From Rapana venosa (Eukaryota; Mollusca; Gastropoda; Neogastropoda; Muricidae), in NCBI GenBank assembly GCA_028751875.1, contig CM054141.1:66431090-66495089 (forward strand): 64,000 bases of DNA, in the 5' to 3' direction. Below, piece by piece: positions 11,601 through 24,179 of the stretch. The notes under the pieces were generated by a model, which ran no database searches, was not told the origin of the DNA, and was given only the letters and a program-made list of their open reading frames with translations. A program made the position numbers and the translations under genes. The first letter of the stretch is position 1. Each line of letters begins with the position of its first letter.

Positions 11601-11778
11601 TCTGGACATCCTGCTTGTTTGTGTTTTCATTTCTGTCTGTATCAGTGTATGTTGTCTTTTTGCCTTTTTCTCTGTGTGTCTTTCAATGTGTTTGCATTAT
11701 ATGTTGAAAATATTCCACTGCTAGGTGATAGAATGGGTGTGTTGACTGAACGGCTGTCAAGGTGTATATACCTGACAG
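8607..11778. other. Intergenic or intronic DNA with weak exon-like segments
   Basis: No gene could be established. Open segments with partial splice signals occur at about 9421-9530 and 10833-10909, but neither joins in frame to the exon at 11779. Simple sequence includes (CA)n at 9350-9376, C/A runs at 9780-9800 and poly-C at 10471-10494. Three 24-bp copies of 'gtttgttgtctgccatttct' plus 'gtcg' lie at about 11051-11125. Confidence 0.5.
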
Positions 11779-13376
11779 TGTGACAGCTGCCTGTATGGAG
11801 TGGAGCCAACAGGCAACTTACTTCTGCAACCAAGTCCAGGTGAGAAAATTACAGAATTTATTTGTGACTTTACCACTTTATGTGATGTCTTTTTATTCAA
11901 TTTAATGTGGATGTTGATGAAATTGTTAAGGATTGTCAGTATGACTGGTGATTAATGTTGTTGGGGGTAATGTGTAAACTAATGAAACTTGTCAGAATGA
12001 CTGATGATGAATGTTATTGGATGTACTGTGTATTCTACTGAAACTGTGAGGATTGTCAGATGATTGATGATGAATGTTATTGGATGTACTGTGTATGCTA
12101 CTGAAACTGAGGATTTCCGGTATGGCTAATGAAGATTTAACTGTTTTCAGGGCTGGAATCAAGTGACAAGTACAGCATGAGTATCACGACAGCTTCCAAA
12201 AGCTACAGTCTCTCAGTAGAGGTATAGTTCTACATACTTGTCTGTCTTCATTCTTGTTTGGCTTTATCTCTGACTTGTTAGATCTTTTTATATTTATTTG
12301 TACAAGTTTCATTTACTTCTGTCTATCATAAGTTGTTTGAGTTGCTCTTACTTGTAGTTTACAACCTTGAAGTCAGAATGTGGCTACCTTAATGGTGGGC
12401 AAGTAGTCACATAGGCAAAAATCTCACCATTGTGAACCCCGGAACTCTGGTCAAAGCATACAAAAAAGTAAGGTGTAGTGCTTCGACTACTCCTCAATGA
12501 GTTCAAGGGAAAATCTGGCTAAGCCAAAGTGTAAAAACATTTGTTTTACTTATTTTGACATAGGGTTCTTTTCAGTTGTGAATACTATAGTTAATCTTTC
12601 ACAAGCTAGACATTTGAACATAGATGATATTGAAATCTTGCTGCTAACAAGCTACTGATCTTTGGGAGCTGTTTTCTCATGTAGGGTAAGGATGCATTTT
12701 CTTAAAAACCTCTTTTAAGCACATTAATAATTTCATTAAAACTGCTTATGAAAATAAATAATAGTGTAAGGGAATGTACTTCTCCCCTACCACCCCCTCC
12801 CTCCCTGAACAAAATTCCTACACCTTCCTTCTAATAGCAATTGCTGTATAAGGTTTTAAAACGGATTTATTTTTTACTTCTTATTTTATTATTTAAAAAA
12901 AATTCTGCACGAGATAATATGCAACTATTTTCCTCTAGATACTTTTTTCCTCTTATATACCACTTTTAAGTCACAGCAGATTGCTCTGCGTGAAATTCGG
13001 GCTGCTCTCCCCGGGGAGAGTGCGTCGCCACAAGAGCAGCAGAAAAGGAAAAGGGATGCAGGCACACATGTATGCACACACAGACACGCACCCACACATG
13101 CATGCACGCAAGTGCATGCACAAGAATTCTTGCAAGAGTGAGTAGTTGACAAAGAATTGAAATAAGGAAAATCGCATCAGTTTTTAAAATGTAAGTTTAC
13201 TTAAGGCCACACATTTTGTTTCTCTTTGTCTCAAGGATCCTGTTGGTGTGGAGGACCCCTACATGGAGGACACACCTAGTCACCATGGACAACACCCCAG
13301 CCGCCAAGGAGGAAGAAGGCACAATCATCGCAGCACAGGACACCACAAGGAAATGTCAATCAGTGGGGACGATTAA
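11779..13376 (+). CDS. 3' end of an unidentified gene (three phase-matched exons)
   Basis: Candidate exons are 11779-11839 (acceptor CCTGACAG, donor GTGAGA), 12151-12221 (acceptor CTGTTTTCAG, donor GTATAG) and 13236-13376 (acceptor TTTGTCTCAAG, ending TAA). They join in one frame to give about 90 residues with no stop. The reading starts CDSCLYGVEPTG, passes DKYSMSITTASKSYSLS, and ends in an acidic-then-His/Gly/Arg-rich tail finishing EMSISGDD. I do not recognise the protein. The tail is hydrophilic and has no membrane segment, and upstream exons were not found. Another reading of the first exon ends at a stop inside the second. Chance agreement of three exons remains possible. Confidence 0.4.
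11930..12112 (+). repeat. Three imperfect approximately 63-bp tandem copies
   Basis: Copies share 'tgatgaatgttattggatgt' and 'actgtgtat.ctactgaaact'. They lie in the intron between the first two candidate exons of the unidentified gene; the first copy is most diverged. Confidence 0.75.
12970..13100 (+). repeat. Fragment of an old dispersed repeat
   Basis: Shares 'aaattcgggctgctctccc' and 'cgccacaagagc' with the longer copy at about 20160-20530. It is diverged and noncoding. Confidence 0.45.
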
Positions 13377-15174
13377 TCCATGAGTAACCTCTTCAATCAT
13401 CAAAGACAATACCTCCAATACATCCTGGAGCAGAACGTCATTGCTTTGTGGAACACAACACTATGACTTGCAAAATGAATCATGTGAAATGTGGAAAAAC
13501 AGTGACATGGAACATGAGTGGTGTGCACAAAAACTGAACACTTCACAAACAGCGCTATGACAGCAACATCACTCATGAATGAACTGCAATGTGTATTAAA
13601 TGCATTCATGTTTGCAAGTCAGCTCAGAACCCGTCAGTGGCAATGTCTTTCAGAAGTATTACACTACAGACAAGTTGAAGGAAAACATGTAACACTGCAA
13701 CACACAAACACTAGAGCCATAATGAACGCAGACAAATGTAATCAATTACACATTCTTCAGCTCCATATATCAGGACACACAAAGGCAGCAACAAACCCAA
13801 ATGAATGTATTCAGCAGTCATGCCTTCTTGGAATGCATGTGTCAGTTCACACTAGGGCAGTTTCTGTTTTTAAAGAATTAAGTGACTGAAAGCACTGCTA
13901 AAAAGAGTAAGTGGAGGGAAATGTAGTTCTGCTTTTGTTGAGGGGGGTTTGCCTGTAAAGAGAGAGATCATGTGTAAAATGCTCTTTACTATTTACCAAA
14001 AAAAGTGTTCGAAAAAAAAGACCAAAAAGAAAAGAGAGAAAAAATGTTTTTGAAGAGAAAGTTGTTACATAGAAGAAAAAAAGGAATCAAACAAACAAAC
14101 AAACCACTAAGAAAATTAACAGAAAAATCATGCTGTACAATGTACCTACAAACTGGGAAAAAAAAGGAATATATATTTTTAGTGAATGGAAATAGGGGGA
14201 AAAGAGAGCTGACAGATTAAAATGGTGTATTCTTCTTTGGATTTTTTAAAAAAAACTTTGAAGTTTTTAAAAGTTTTTTTCCATTTTTTTAGTGAATGAA
14301 ACCCAATGGCTGACATCCACAATTCAGCCTGCTTTTGTTGGCCTAAACTCTTGTCATTGCTCTCCCTTCATTTTCAGTCATGGATCGAGTTTGTGTTTTA
14401 TTGAATCAGTCAACTGATTGTTTTGAGAAAATGCTCTTGTCTTGACATGCCCTTTGTTGTATAAAGAACAGGTGATGTATAGTTTCTGATGCTTTTTATT
14501 TATCAAGCTGGTAAATTTTTTTCTCCATTGATTGGATATAGTTATGTACAGAAAATTTTTTGGGCCTAGGAAGCCACTCAAATGCATGTGAGACACGCAA
14601 TAATTTGTGTGTGTGTGTGTGAAGGGGTGGGGGTTGTTGGGAAAGTGGTACATCTGATTGTTTAGAGAGGTATTTAAAGGTAAGTTGCTTGGGGGAGTGG
14701 GAGGCAGAGTATGTCAGGTTACCCATCATTATCATTGTCATCAGTACCTTGTGGTCAACAGGAAGGGGGGGGCCATGAGGGACACATTTGTTGACATTTT
14801 TCTCCAGGCTGGTTCGTCTTCAGCCTGTTGTAGCAACACAGCTGTGTCAAGGCCAGTCAGTCTTTGATGTTCTTTTCCAGTTCTTCATTCATTCATTGTC
14901 CCCAACACCTTCATTCTTTGAGTGTCCCCTGTAGGGTAGTCTAGGCAAGAGAGCCGTGCTGTCCAACATGACCAAACTATGCCTCTTTCCCCCTCTATTC
15001 AGTGGCCACATTTATTTATTTATTTATCTAGTCTTTTATTTCAAACATAAGGGGTTCCTGTGGCCCAGCTTTCATAATCACCTCTTGCCTGATGCATTGG
15101 TTCAGTGGTCCTGCCAAGAGAAATGTAGAAGCCTCTGGAAAAAATTCATATCAAAAGCTTGAATCTTATTTTCT
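13377..15174. other. Possible 3' UTR and intergenic DNA
   Basis: Directly follows the stop of the unidentified gene; a 123-codon open frame at 13518-13889 has no recognisable domain and is probably noncoding. 'Ttctccaggctggt.cgtct.cagcct' at 14800-14830 recurs near 10670, marking a dispersed repeat. Confidence 0.4.
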
Positions 15175-15370
15175 AGCTCTACAGTTTAGGTTCAGCTTTC
15201 ACACACATACAGCAGGGTAGAAATAACAAGTGCCCTAAACAACTATAATTTTGTTGGGAAGCTGATCTCTTTGCTTTTCCAAATGTTGGTAGGCTTTGCT
15301 ATTGCCCTTGTCTGATCTTTACTTCAGCTTCTTTGGTCAGTGTGGAGCCAAAATATTTTAGAGTTTACTT
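15175..15370 (-). mobile_element. LINE reverse-transcriptase C-terminal fragment
   Basis: The minus strand reads LKYFGSTLTKEAEVKIRQG followed by a degenerate Lys/Ser-rich block, then 'LLFLPCCMCV'. This is the conserved 'f.YLGS.i..' thumb region of non-LTR retrotransposon polymerases. Several stops and frame changes show it is dead. Confidence 0.55.
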
Positions 15371-16520
15371 CTTCAAGTTGTTGACCATTCATGATAATGT
15401 TAACTATAGCGTCACTTTTACTGTTTACCATGACCTTCCTCTTCTCTGCAGTGGTCTCCATACCATAAATGCTAGCTCTTTTTTTTTAGATTCCGAGTTC
15501 CTGGAGTTGGTTTTACTGCCTCTTAAGTAGATAAATGTCATTAGCAAACCACATATTACAAGTGTGTCTGCCAAGAGGTGCCAAGATGTAGCATTCAAGG
15601 AGCATCTCTTGCATGATCTACTTTAGGAAGAGGTTCTTTCATGACAAAGGTCCAAGATGTTTTCAGTGATGCATGGCTGCACTCTATCTTCATTCTCTGC
15701 TTTTTCTTCAGTTTAATTTTATGGCCGTAAGTGCTTAGTCACAATGCATAACATCTTTTTTCACAGGAGGGGTGGCAGGGGTAATATTTAGGGAAAGAGT
15801 TGGCAGGGAGGGGTTGATGCACCTTCTTGTCTGCCAGAATAGGGAAAGAGAGGTGATGGCTAAGATGTGTGTGTGTGTGTGTGTGTGTGATCATTACCAA
15901 TGTAACATCCAGGGAGTATTCTTGTCTGGGCCTTTCTTAGCATGAGTATGTTAGCAGGCATGGATCAACAACAACAACAAAAAAGGGCTTGTGAAAGAGC
16001 GTTTCTTTTCATGTTTTACTTTGGACTTAAAAATTTATTTACCTGTTCATTTCAGTTTGTACCTTTTTAAAAAAAAGACACAAATTGTCAAAATTGACAT
16101 CATAAAAATCTTTCTACTTATAGCAGAACTAGAAATTTGTGACCAAAAAAAAGTAATGGCTTCAGCTGTAAGTAGTATGGGTAAAATGTGATTTAAATAA
16201 CTGCCATACCACTATGTCTAAAGCTATGTACCATTGTGCTTACCTGCTGTTGTGTCCACATGCATGCTGAAGACAGACCGACTGACTGACCGACAACTCC
16301 ATACCCCAATGCATGCTGACTGTTCGTACTAACACTAACCTTATTTCTTAACCCTGGCCCCATATGTGGACACAAAGGCAGGTGGATACAATGGTACATA
16401 CTTATGGCAACAATGGTCAAACATTTTTTCCTGGGGTTTTGGGGATGGGGTAGCATTTTCAGGGGAAATAAAGATGCTAAGAAGGAGAGGATGCATGTTC
16501 TAGTCAGTCGGAATAGTGAA

Positions 16521-16564
<44 letters not shown>

Positions 16565-16781
16565 ACATACAGGGGATAGACAATCAAGGGTGGTTCTCTT
16601 TTTGGTTTAATTTTTCTTTTTTTGTTGGGGGGGGGGGGGCGGTAGTTGTAATGAGGTTGGTGGAAAGGACCCAGGGTACGCTGTTTTTAAAAAAGAAGAA
16701 ATATAAATGGCAATGTACGATGTTGGTGGTCTGCCTCTTTTCCTTCTACCTTCAACCTTGCTTTGAAAAATTGTCCTCATC
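15371..16781. other. LINE-derived or unclassified intergenic DNA
   Basis: Probably continues the neighbouring LINE debris, but no second conserved motif could be read. Contains GT microsatellites at 15867-15888 and 16523-16562 and a poly-G run at about 16625-16640. Confidence 0.4.
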
Positions 16782-17030
16782 AGTTTGTGTTTCTGCTTGC
16801 ATGACCAACATATCTCAGTCTACACTTATCAATTTCAGCCAATATTTCTCTCTGCCCTGAAAGTTCATCAAGAATGCTTTCATTTGTTCTGTATGCATTT
16901 ATTTTGTCTCTTTCCAATTTTTGCAGTGTCCAGGCTTCTGATCCATACATCTATTCAGGCCAGATTAGTGGTTTGACAGTTCTGATTTTGAGATATTTAG
17001 CTATGCCTCCATCTTTCCAAATGTTGTTTA
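16782..17030 (-). mobile_element. LINE reverse-transcriptase C-terminal fragment
   Basis: The minus strand reads WKDGGIAKYLKIRTVKPLIW, a stop, then MYGSEAWTLQKLERDKINAY, RTNESILDELSG and LRYVGHASRN. These are the 'YGsE.W', 'RtNe.Il' and 'GHa.R' motifs of the non-LTR polymerase end. One internal stop is present. Confidence 0.72.
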
Positions 17031-17204
17031 ACTAAATTCATATCTTTTAATTGCCATACCAATTGTGGCCTTTGTGTCTTGTAGACAGGAGCCATTGTTC
17101 TCTTTTACATCACCTAAATTATTGAAACAAGAATGTCATTATGAGAACAATGCAGATTTTACACCATCACAGATACTTAGAAAAATTAATACAACACATT
17201 CATG

Positions 17205-17210
17205 CCATAT

Positions 17211-17241
<31 letters not shown>

Positions 17242-17312
17242 GGGGGGGATAGGAGTGGATAGCTGTGTGAGATTTATTCAGTGATTTCAGAGAAAAGGGG
17301 TTGTTTTTTTTG

Positions 17313-17343
<31 letters not shown>

Positions 17344-17910
17344 GGGGTTGGTTGGTGGAGGGGGATGTTTGTGTGTGAGGTGGCATGGAAGGAATCAAGA
17401 TATGCAATGTGTGTGTGTGTGTGCGCACAGTATTTTGAAATATTGGCACCATTAAACACCGAAAGAGTTTTGAATATCTATTTTGTGTGTGAAACAAAAT
17501 ATTTTAAGATTTTCTTCCTTGGAAAATGTAATAAAATATGAAATTGCTTGAAAATTTATGCCATGTTATTTACCTATGTTGTGTGTATGTGAGGGGGTGA
17601 GCGGATAACTGATATTTAACAAATAGTTTGCAAGAAAAAGTTGTGCTTTTGCTGTTGTTGTTTGGTGGGTTTTGGGGGTTGTTGTTTGGTGGGTTTTGGT
17701 GGTTTTTTTTTTTTTTGGGGGGGGTGGGGGGGGGGGGGGGGGGGGGGGGGATGGGGAGAAGGATATTAGTGTAAGAGAGAGAAAGGTGCAAGGAAGGAAT
17801 TTGTGTTGTTTGAGAGGAGGGAGGGAGGGCAAGGGATGAATATGTGAGATTTATTAAAGTGATTTAGTGAGAATATTGGTTGGGTTTTCTTTGGCTTAAT
17901 TTTCTTTTTG
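17205..17910 (+). repeat. Poly-G-rich locally duplicated segment
   Basis: Two or three modules, each with a long G run (17225-17247, 17331-17347, 17717-17750) and a shared 'gtgagatttatt.a.gtgattt' motif (about 17265 and 17845). They suggest local duplication followed by homopolymer growth. No coding content was seen. Confidence 0.55.
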
Positions 17911-18499
17911 GGTGGGGTGGGGGGGTGGAGTAGGAGCTGGTCAGAATAGAATCATGAGTGTAGGTGTGCATTTTTGAGTAATATCAGTAGCCTTTCATGA
18001 TTAAATAGTTTTGGATTTCTGACAATCATTTGTATGTGGAACATTATCAGATCTTTTTTTCTCTTGGAAGATCTGATGAAATGTGTAATTGTATGCAATT
18101 AATGAGTTGGTGGCAAGTTTGTGTACCAGTATTCCGCCAATTTCAATTCCAAATATTTTATTATCTCAAAACAGATTTAGGGAACTGTAAGCAAATGATT
18201 AGACATCTAAAGGATAAAAGAATGAATCATGTAATGTCATCAGAGAGCTTACAGATTACAGTACCATGCAAAATCAACACATTATGTTCTCTGTGCAGAC
18301 AACATATATCCGACATACTCCCACACATGTTTGTTTTGTGTGTGTGTGTGTGTTTTTAATCCATTATTTTTTTCCCCACACATTTTTGCAACAAAGCTGT
18401 GCAGGTGCTTCATGCAACCCCTGATATACAAGACTCGCAATCACATGCAGGTATGCATGCATGCACTCAGATACAAGCTGCACACGCACACACACATTT

Positions 18500-18640
18500 T
18501 AAAAAGTTGATGTAATAATATAATAATATTAAATGGAACTTATGTAGCACTATATCTTGCAAAGACAAATCAAAGCGCATGCATTCAACCTAATCTTACA
18601 CAGTCATGCAATCAATGATGAATAATCAATAGTTTAAACA
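18500..18640 (-). repeat. CR1-like LINE 3' terminus fragment
   Basis: Reads '(aat)n aaatggaacttatgtagcac' then 'tatatcttgcaaagacaaat', the reverse complement of the conserved LINE terminus seen cleanly at 60070-60115. Only the 3' end remains. Confidence 0.6.
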
Positions 18641-18906
18641 AACAGATATTTACAAACATGAAAATCACACTTGTAATCTGAATAATGTTGATATAGATGA
18701 ACACTATGCAATATGATTGTGTAAGGCTTTTCAGGTTCAATTTGTGGACTGAGCATACAGTGTTTGTGGTTTGTTCTCATCATCTGTAGACTTCTTTTCC
18801 ATGTTTGGAGTGCAGGGATATGTGTTCATTAACTGCTGTCATAATGTATGAACTGTTTGTTCACACTACCCCCTGCATGAGGGGCCAAGGCCTATTATGA
18901 ATAAAA

Positions 18907-18909
18907 TAT

Positions 18910-18998
<89 letters not shown>
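18907..18998 (+). repeat. (CT)n microsatellite
   Basis: About 45 CT units with one interruption. A second (CT)n-(CA)n compound tract lies at 19117-19198. Confidence 0.95.
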
Positions 18999-19002
<4 letters not shown>

Positions 19003-19051
19003 TGGCTTTTTTCTTTTTGTTTTGCTTGATTGTGTGAATGTTTTGTTTTGG

Positions 19052-19107
19052 GACTGGATGTGTAAACACAAATGAGTGTTTATTGATTATCCTTGAAATA
19101 GAGGATT
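19052..19107 (+). repeat. SINE family B tail fragment
   Basis: 'gggactggatgt', 'gagtgtttatt' and 'gattatccttgaaata' match the family tail; it sits between two CT arrays. Confidence 0.6.
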
Positions 19108-19114
19108 TTGATTT

Positions 19115-19180
<66 letters not shown>

Positions 19181-20159
19181 GCACACGCACACACACATAA
19201 TTATATATATAACACATACATATATTTATATATAACACATACAGTCATACATATGCAAGAAAAGATCAATTTTGTCGTCAATGTAAATTATAATCAGAAA
19301 TCCTCATGAGAAGTTGACCCCCCCCCCCCCCCCCCCCCCCCCCCTACTAAAAAAAGGAAGAAAAACAAAGTAATACTAAGAGATATCCCCGTTATCTGCC
19401 TGAATAACAGTGGGAGAGAGAATTCTTCCAGCAAGTACAGCATTGTGCTGTCTGCTGGCACATTTCTCTACAACTTAAGGCTGCTTTCTTCAGGAAGAAT
19501 GTCTAGTCACATGTGCAAAGCTACCTCATTTTGAGGGTTAAATTTTTTTTTTGCTCTTTGTGGTCTACCAGTGTATTTATCTACAAGAGTGACTTTTTTT
19601 TAACAGATTTATGCCAGAGATATCACTCTAGTTGGGGTGTGGGGAAGAGTATTTTTGTGTACATATGCTATATGCATGTTGCACACTCTGTTATCTGAAA
19701 AGAAAGATGGCTACCCATAGCTGCTAGAGAAATAAATGGCAATCTTTGGCGTTTTGAGGACCCATAAGCAAATGTCAAGGAAGGAACAGTAATGTGGCAG
19801 AGATGTATATTGCAGTATTAGTTTGGCTAGTAAAGGACCTTTTTTCAATTGTCCTTGGTTGTATGCAGTTCACAGAGCATCTTTATTGGGTGCATCATAG
19901 ATTTGTGTCTTGTCACAGGAAAAATATTTGATGTTTCTTTGTTTTTTTCTGTTTGTTGTATCTGAGAGGACAATCTTAAAAGATTTTCACAACTTGCTCT
20001 ATCTGCTGAAAAATTATTGGCTCCATTTTGTGTTCCTCACTTAACTACTTACCCCCATGTCCCACCCCTCTGTCCAGTCTAGCCTACACTTGTCATCATA
20101 CCACTCTAGTCTTGCAGCAAACATAAGCAGAGCATAAACAAATGTGCATACCACTCTCA

Positions 20160-20530
20160 GTCATGGCAGCTTTTTCTAAATGAAATTTAGGCTGCTCTTC
20201 TAAGGCAGAATGCTGCACCACAAGAGCACTACCACCCATATTTGTTCATTTGGTTTGGTTTTGTTTTAGTTTTCCTATTCACTTTTGTTCCCCTGAGAGA
20301 GTGGCTTTTTCTACACAATTTTGCCAGGGACATATCTCCTGTTGCCATGGGTTCTTTAATGTGTGTTCAATGCATGGTACATGTTCAGTCTGTTGTCACA
20401 TCTGAAAGATGAGCACCCATACCACTTTGTATGGTATAACAGATGATGGCAACGTTCAAGTCAAGAAAGAGACCCTTGCTTTCTAGACAGGCATGTTGCC
20501 TGTAGACCACTGATCCACAGGGGTAACACT
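20160..20530 (+). repeat. Old dispersed SINE-like repeat
   Basis: Contains 'aaatttaggctgctcttc' and 'caccacaagagcac', then 'tttgccagggacatatctcc', 'gttgccatgggttcttta' and 'gaccactgatccacagg'. Partial copies lie at 12970-13100 and about 19590-19690. No recognised RNA head remains. Confidence 0.5.
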
Positions 20531-20799
20531 GTTGCCCTCTTTGGAATTGATTTACAATAGTTTATTTCTCATCAACTTTTGAGGTATAGAGAAAAAGTAT
20601 ACATATCGATACATGAATAACGGGTATAAAGAGAAAACACCAAATGTGACAAGTTTTACATTGCCACTAACTGTCCTGGCCGAGGAAAAACCGATAAACG
20701 TCTTTACTGTCCTATTTCAAGGCAGTCAATTCTTCCATTTGCGTCTATGTCAACGGCCGTCGCATGCAGTAATGAAGGAAGATAACTCTGAATTGCTAG

Positions 20800-20924
20800 T
20801 CGATTTTACCACAGCCTACGTCAGCGCTCCACACAGTTGTACACAAAGCATCGTCCAGTGATAGCCTAGGCCTATAGCGTTGGAGAATCTCAGCCGATAC
20901 AACTAGTTTCTGCACAAAGATAAG
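20800..20924 (+). promoter_or_regulatory. Candidate promoter and noncoding first exon, possibly of GNPDA
   Basis: A CpG-containing, non-repetitive segment ends at a strong donor AAG|GTAAGA (exon end 20924). The GNPDA coding exon begins at an acceptor (30358-30359) 21 bp before its ATG, so GNPDA must have an upstream untranslated exon. This is one candidate, and the link is inference. Confidence 0.3.
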
Positions 20925-23164
20925 GTAAGAGCAATGTGTTCTTATCCTTTGGGTTCGTGTTTTTGACTTGTCTGCCTCGGGTTACCCATTATACTAAGTG
21001 TAGGCATTGTACAGATCTGAGAAGGAGATGCTGAAAAGCATCCAGTCCACAGGCAGCTGAGGGAAGAAAGTTGTATGCTGTACACAAAATCAAAGTATGA
21101 AAACAGATTGTTTGGATTTGAAAGTCAGCTGATTCAGTGACTCATTGTCATGTTTGAGTTTGTAACTGTATTGATAGAGACTAAGAGCCTGATTGTTGCA
21201 GATTTCAGTCAAGTTTTGTAGGAGTTGTTAAACTGTGTTTTATTTCATTTTCAACTTATTTGTGTTGTTGATAGTGTTTAGGTGTAAAATGTCATGTGTA
21301 CCAATGTATGTGCCCAGTTTTATTTGTTGATGTAAAAGGTATTGTCATTGACCAACTGCCTTGTTATTATGCCATACATGTGTGCTTTGTAGTAGTCTAG
21401 GAAACCCAAGGACAGTATACACATACATGATTTTTTTTAATGAAGTAGGTTTTGTTTTAGTATTTAGTTTTACCCCAGTTATATGATGCTACCATTTTTG
21501 ACACTTTGAAACATCCACTTATGTAATTTTACAGCTACAGAGCATTGAAATTGAGCCATCCACGGTGTCGTGTGTGTGAACTATGACTATTGCTTTAGAT
21601 TAGACAGAGGAAGTTGAATTACTGTATATTTCCATTGAAACTTATACAACAAAAAGTGTGTACAGAGGCACACATAGTTGCACAAATATACCCACAGTCA
21701 AACAAGTCTTGCACACACACACACACACTTGCGCATACATATACATGCACACGTACCCTTTCTGGAAAAATGTAAAGAGTCATAATGATTTGAATTCATA
21801 TGACGTTCATTTCTTTTTTCAAAACCATATTTCACCCACCCCATCCCTTATCCAGTATTTTTACCCCTACCCAAACTCGTAAAACCTGAAACAAAACAGA
21901 TTTTTTCCAACCTTACAACCCACCTCTGGTTTTACACCTTAGCAGCATGCATAGATCTTCTGCCTCTGGAGTGATAAAGGATTTGGAAAATACTAGCAAT
22001 ATTTGTACATTTACTCTTTTGTAAATAAATTCACTCTCACTATTATATTAAATTATCACTGCAATAAATCTGCTAGAGCTGTGAGTTATTTTCAAGAAAA
22101 CACCACTTGTGTTGCACTATCAGGATCTTGCTACAGAAGACAAAGGGGATTGTACCTGTAGAACTCTTTGTCATGGCATGTGATGTGTAAGCCCAGTTTT
22201 CTATACTATGACACTCTAAACCAATTATCTTGCTACACATAGATTTGAGAACAAGCTGGTTACTTAAGAGGATTAGTGGTAGGGGGAAATGGTTGAGCTC
22301 TAAACTGCACACAACTTCCCTCTTCTTTTTTCTTTCATCTCTCTCTTAAGTCTGAGGACAACTTCTTCAAAGAAAAGGTATGGTATTTTAAACTTTCATG
22401 CTGCGAGCCATGGGGCTCACATGCATACAAACAGCCACGAGTTTGCCCATTTATACTGTACTTTACTAATTTGTCGAATTATCCAATTTGCTATGGTCTC
22501 AGCCTGCAAAGTCTGTTAAAGAATGGTTCCAAAATTTACTTTTTACACAAAATGAAATGATCTTTTAATTCCTTGGATCACTTCTGAAGTTATGGAAATT
22601 GTTTTATTCTCCCTTGCATTCTGTGTGGTTTTATGTGGGGTTTTTGTTTTGATCATTTTTAGCTAATAAAAAATTTGTTTTAACCCCTCTTGAAAACTAC
22701 GGCTTGGAGGAAGTTCAGTGTAACACATCTCCGTGATCACAAGATAAATTGATAAGCATTGGGTGTTCTGAATGTTGTGAAATACACAAAAAATTGCCAA
22801 TTACTGATGTAGTCTCTCCTTATGCCTAGATGGAAATACAGCGCGCTAATGAATTTATTATAATTAGTCAATTCTGCAATGTCCCAGCTTGACTGACCTT
22901 TATCTCCTTTAGGAGTTGTTGGATATTGCACTGAATTTTTCAGGAAATGCGAGTTTTAAAACCTAACAGAGCCTACATACACGTGCACTATACAAATCTT
23001 AGGTGTCGGCTGGATATGTTTGTATCACCCTTGCATAACTGGCTTACTCTTCCACAAAAAGGGGTGGGTTTTTAACAGCCTGCAAGATGTCCTATTTCAG
23101 TATTTGTTTGCACACTTGACATTGGTTTGTAGTTTCATGCCAAACCAGATCAGTGTGATGGATT
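20925..23164. other. Intron or intergenic DNA, no clear gene
   Basis: Apart from the microexon candidate, only short CA repeats (21713-21728) and AT-rich unique sequence are visible. Confidence 0.5.
22351..22377 (+). other. Candidate 27-bp microexon
   Basis: Flanked by acceptor CTCTCTTAAG after a pyrimidine tract and donor AAG|GTATGG. It reads SEDNFFKEK in one phase-0 frame. It could be an untranslated or alternative exon of the gene to the right; transcript evidence is lacking. Confidence 0.22.
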
Positions 23165-23404
23165 TATTTTATTTTGAGACTAAAGGAATAACTTCAATAA
23201 GCACTTGTGTACTTTTTTACATCCAGCCCCGTGTGTATGCAGTTTAATAAATTTTGTCATCCATTCCCACAGGCACACAATGGCCTGCTCTTCCAAAAAG
23301 CAGAATGGGTTTTAACATGTTCTGTGTGGGTTCGCACTCGGGACCTCGGTTTATAGTCACGTTTGAAGGACTTTTGGGGGGAGTGGAGTCTGCAGTAACC
23401 TTGA
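23165..23404 (-). repeat. SINE family B, partial
   Basis: Reverse complement of the tail and body: 'acttttttacatccag', 'gtgtgtatgcagttt', 'aattttgtcatcc' and 'ggacttttggggggagtgga'. The tRNA head is missing or too diverged. Confidence 0.75.
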
Positions 23405-23563
23405 CACAGAACACGCACACACACAGAGAACATGTTAAGCACTAGGCTATCCAGTCCCCTCTTTCAGTGTCAATGTCAGTGTCGAGGGAAAAGACCTTTC
23501 AGAAACAGACTCCTTGGCAGCAACTTGCATCTTTTTTAAAAATTCATTTTTTATTGTGATATT

Positions 23564-23652
23564 TTGAGGATAATGGAATAAGCATTCATGTGCTTTTTTA
23601 TATCCATTCCCTGTGTATATGCAGTTTTGTAAATTTTGTCATCTATGCCTTC
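23564..23652 (-). repeat. SINE family B tail
   Basis: 'gaggataatggaataagc', 'atgtgcttttttatatcca' and 'tttgtaaattttgtcatc' match the family tail. Confidence 0.75.
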
Positions 23653-23686
23653 AGTTGCTATAAGGTCATGTATATAATGTTGTACA

Positions 23687-24125
23687 AGACCTTTCCAGTG
23701 ACACCACCACCATAAACTGGACAGGACTTAAAACATAATCTCTTTAAAACACTAGTGCTGGGGGTGTATTTGAATTGTTATAAAATTACAGTGCACACAC
23801 ACACAAACACATGTTCATCCAAGACTGATACCTAGGCAAACTGAGAGTCAACAGAAACTACTACTACTAAATAAAATAAACAAACACCAAAAATCCCAAC
23901 CCAACATTAACAATGACAGTAACAAAGTTTGGCATTGGACTGGATTCATTGCTAGAATATCATACTTTCTACTCTAGATAAATGAAATATTTATAAGGAC
24001 TCCCCACCCCCTTTCCAGTGACAGTACCACCATACAAACTGGACAGGACTTGAAAAATTATCTCTTTTTAAACTGCTAGTGCTGGGGATCATATTTGATT
24101 TGTTATATACATTACAGTGTACACA
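23687..24125 (+). repeat. Pair of diverged approximately 115-bp direct copies
   Basis: Segments 23687-23800 and 24004-24120 share 'cctttccagtgaca', 'aaactggacaggactt' and 'actagtgctgggg', each ending in a CA-rich tract. This indicates a local duplication spaced by about 200 bp. Confidence 0.7.
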
Positions 24126-24179
24126 CACATTATAGTACACGGAAAATATTCTTTATAATTATTTATTTATTATTCTTGT

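Noticed and set aside
13518..13889. 123-codon plus-strand frame
   Set aside because: Downstream of the stop of the unidentified gene, composition unlike neighbouring exons, no motif; more likely 3' UTR.
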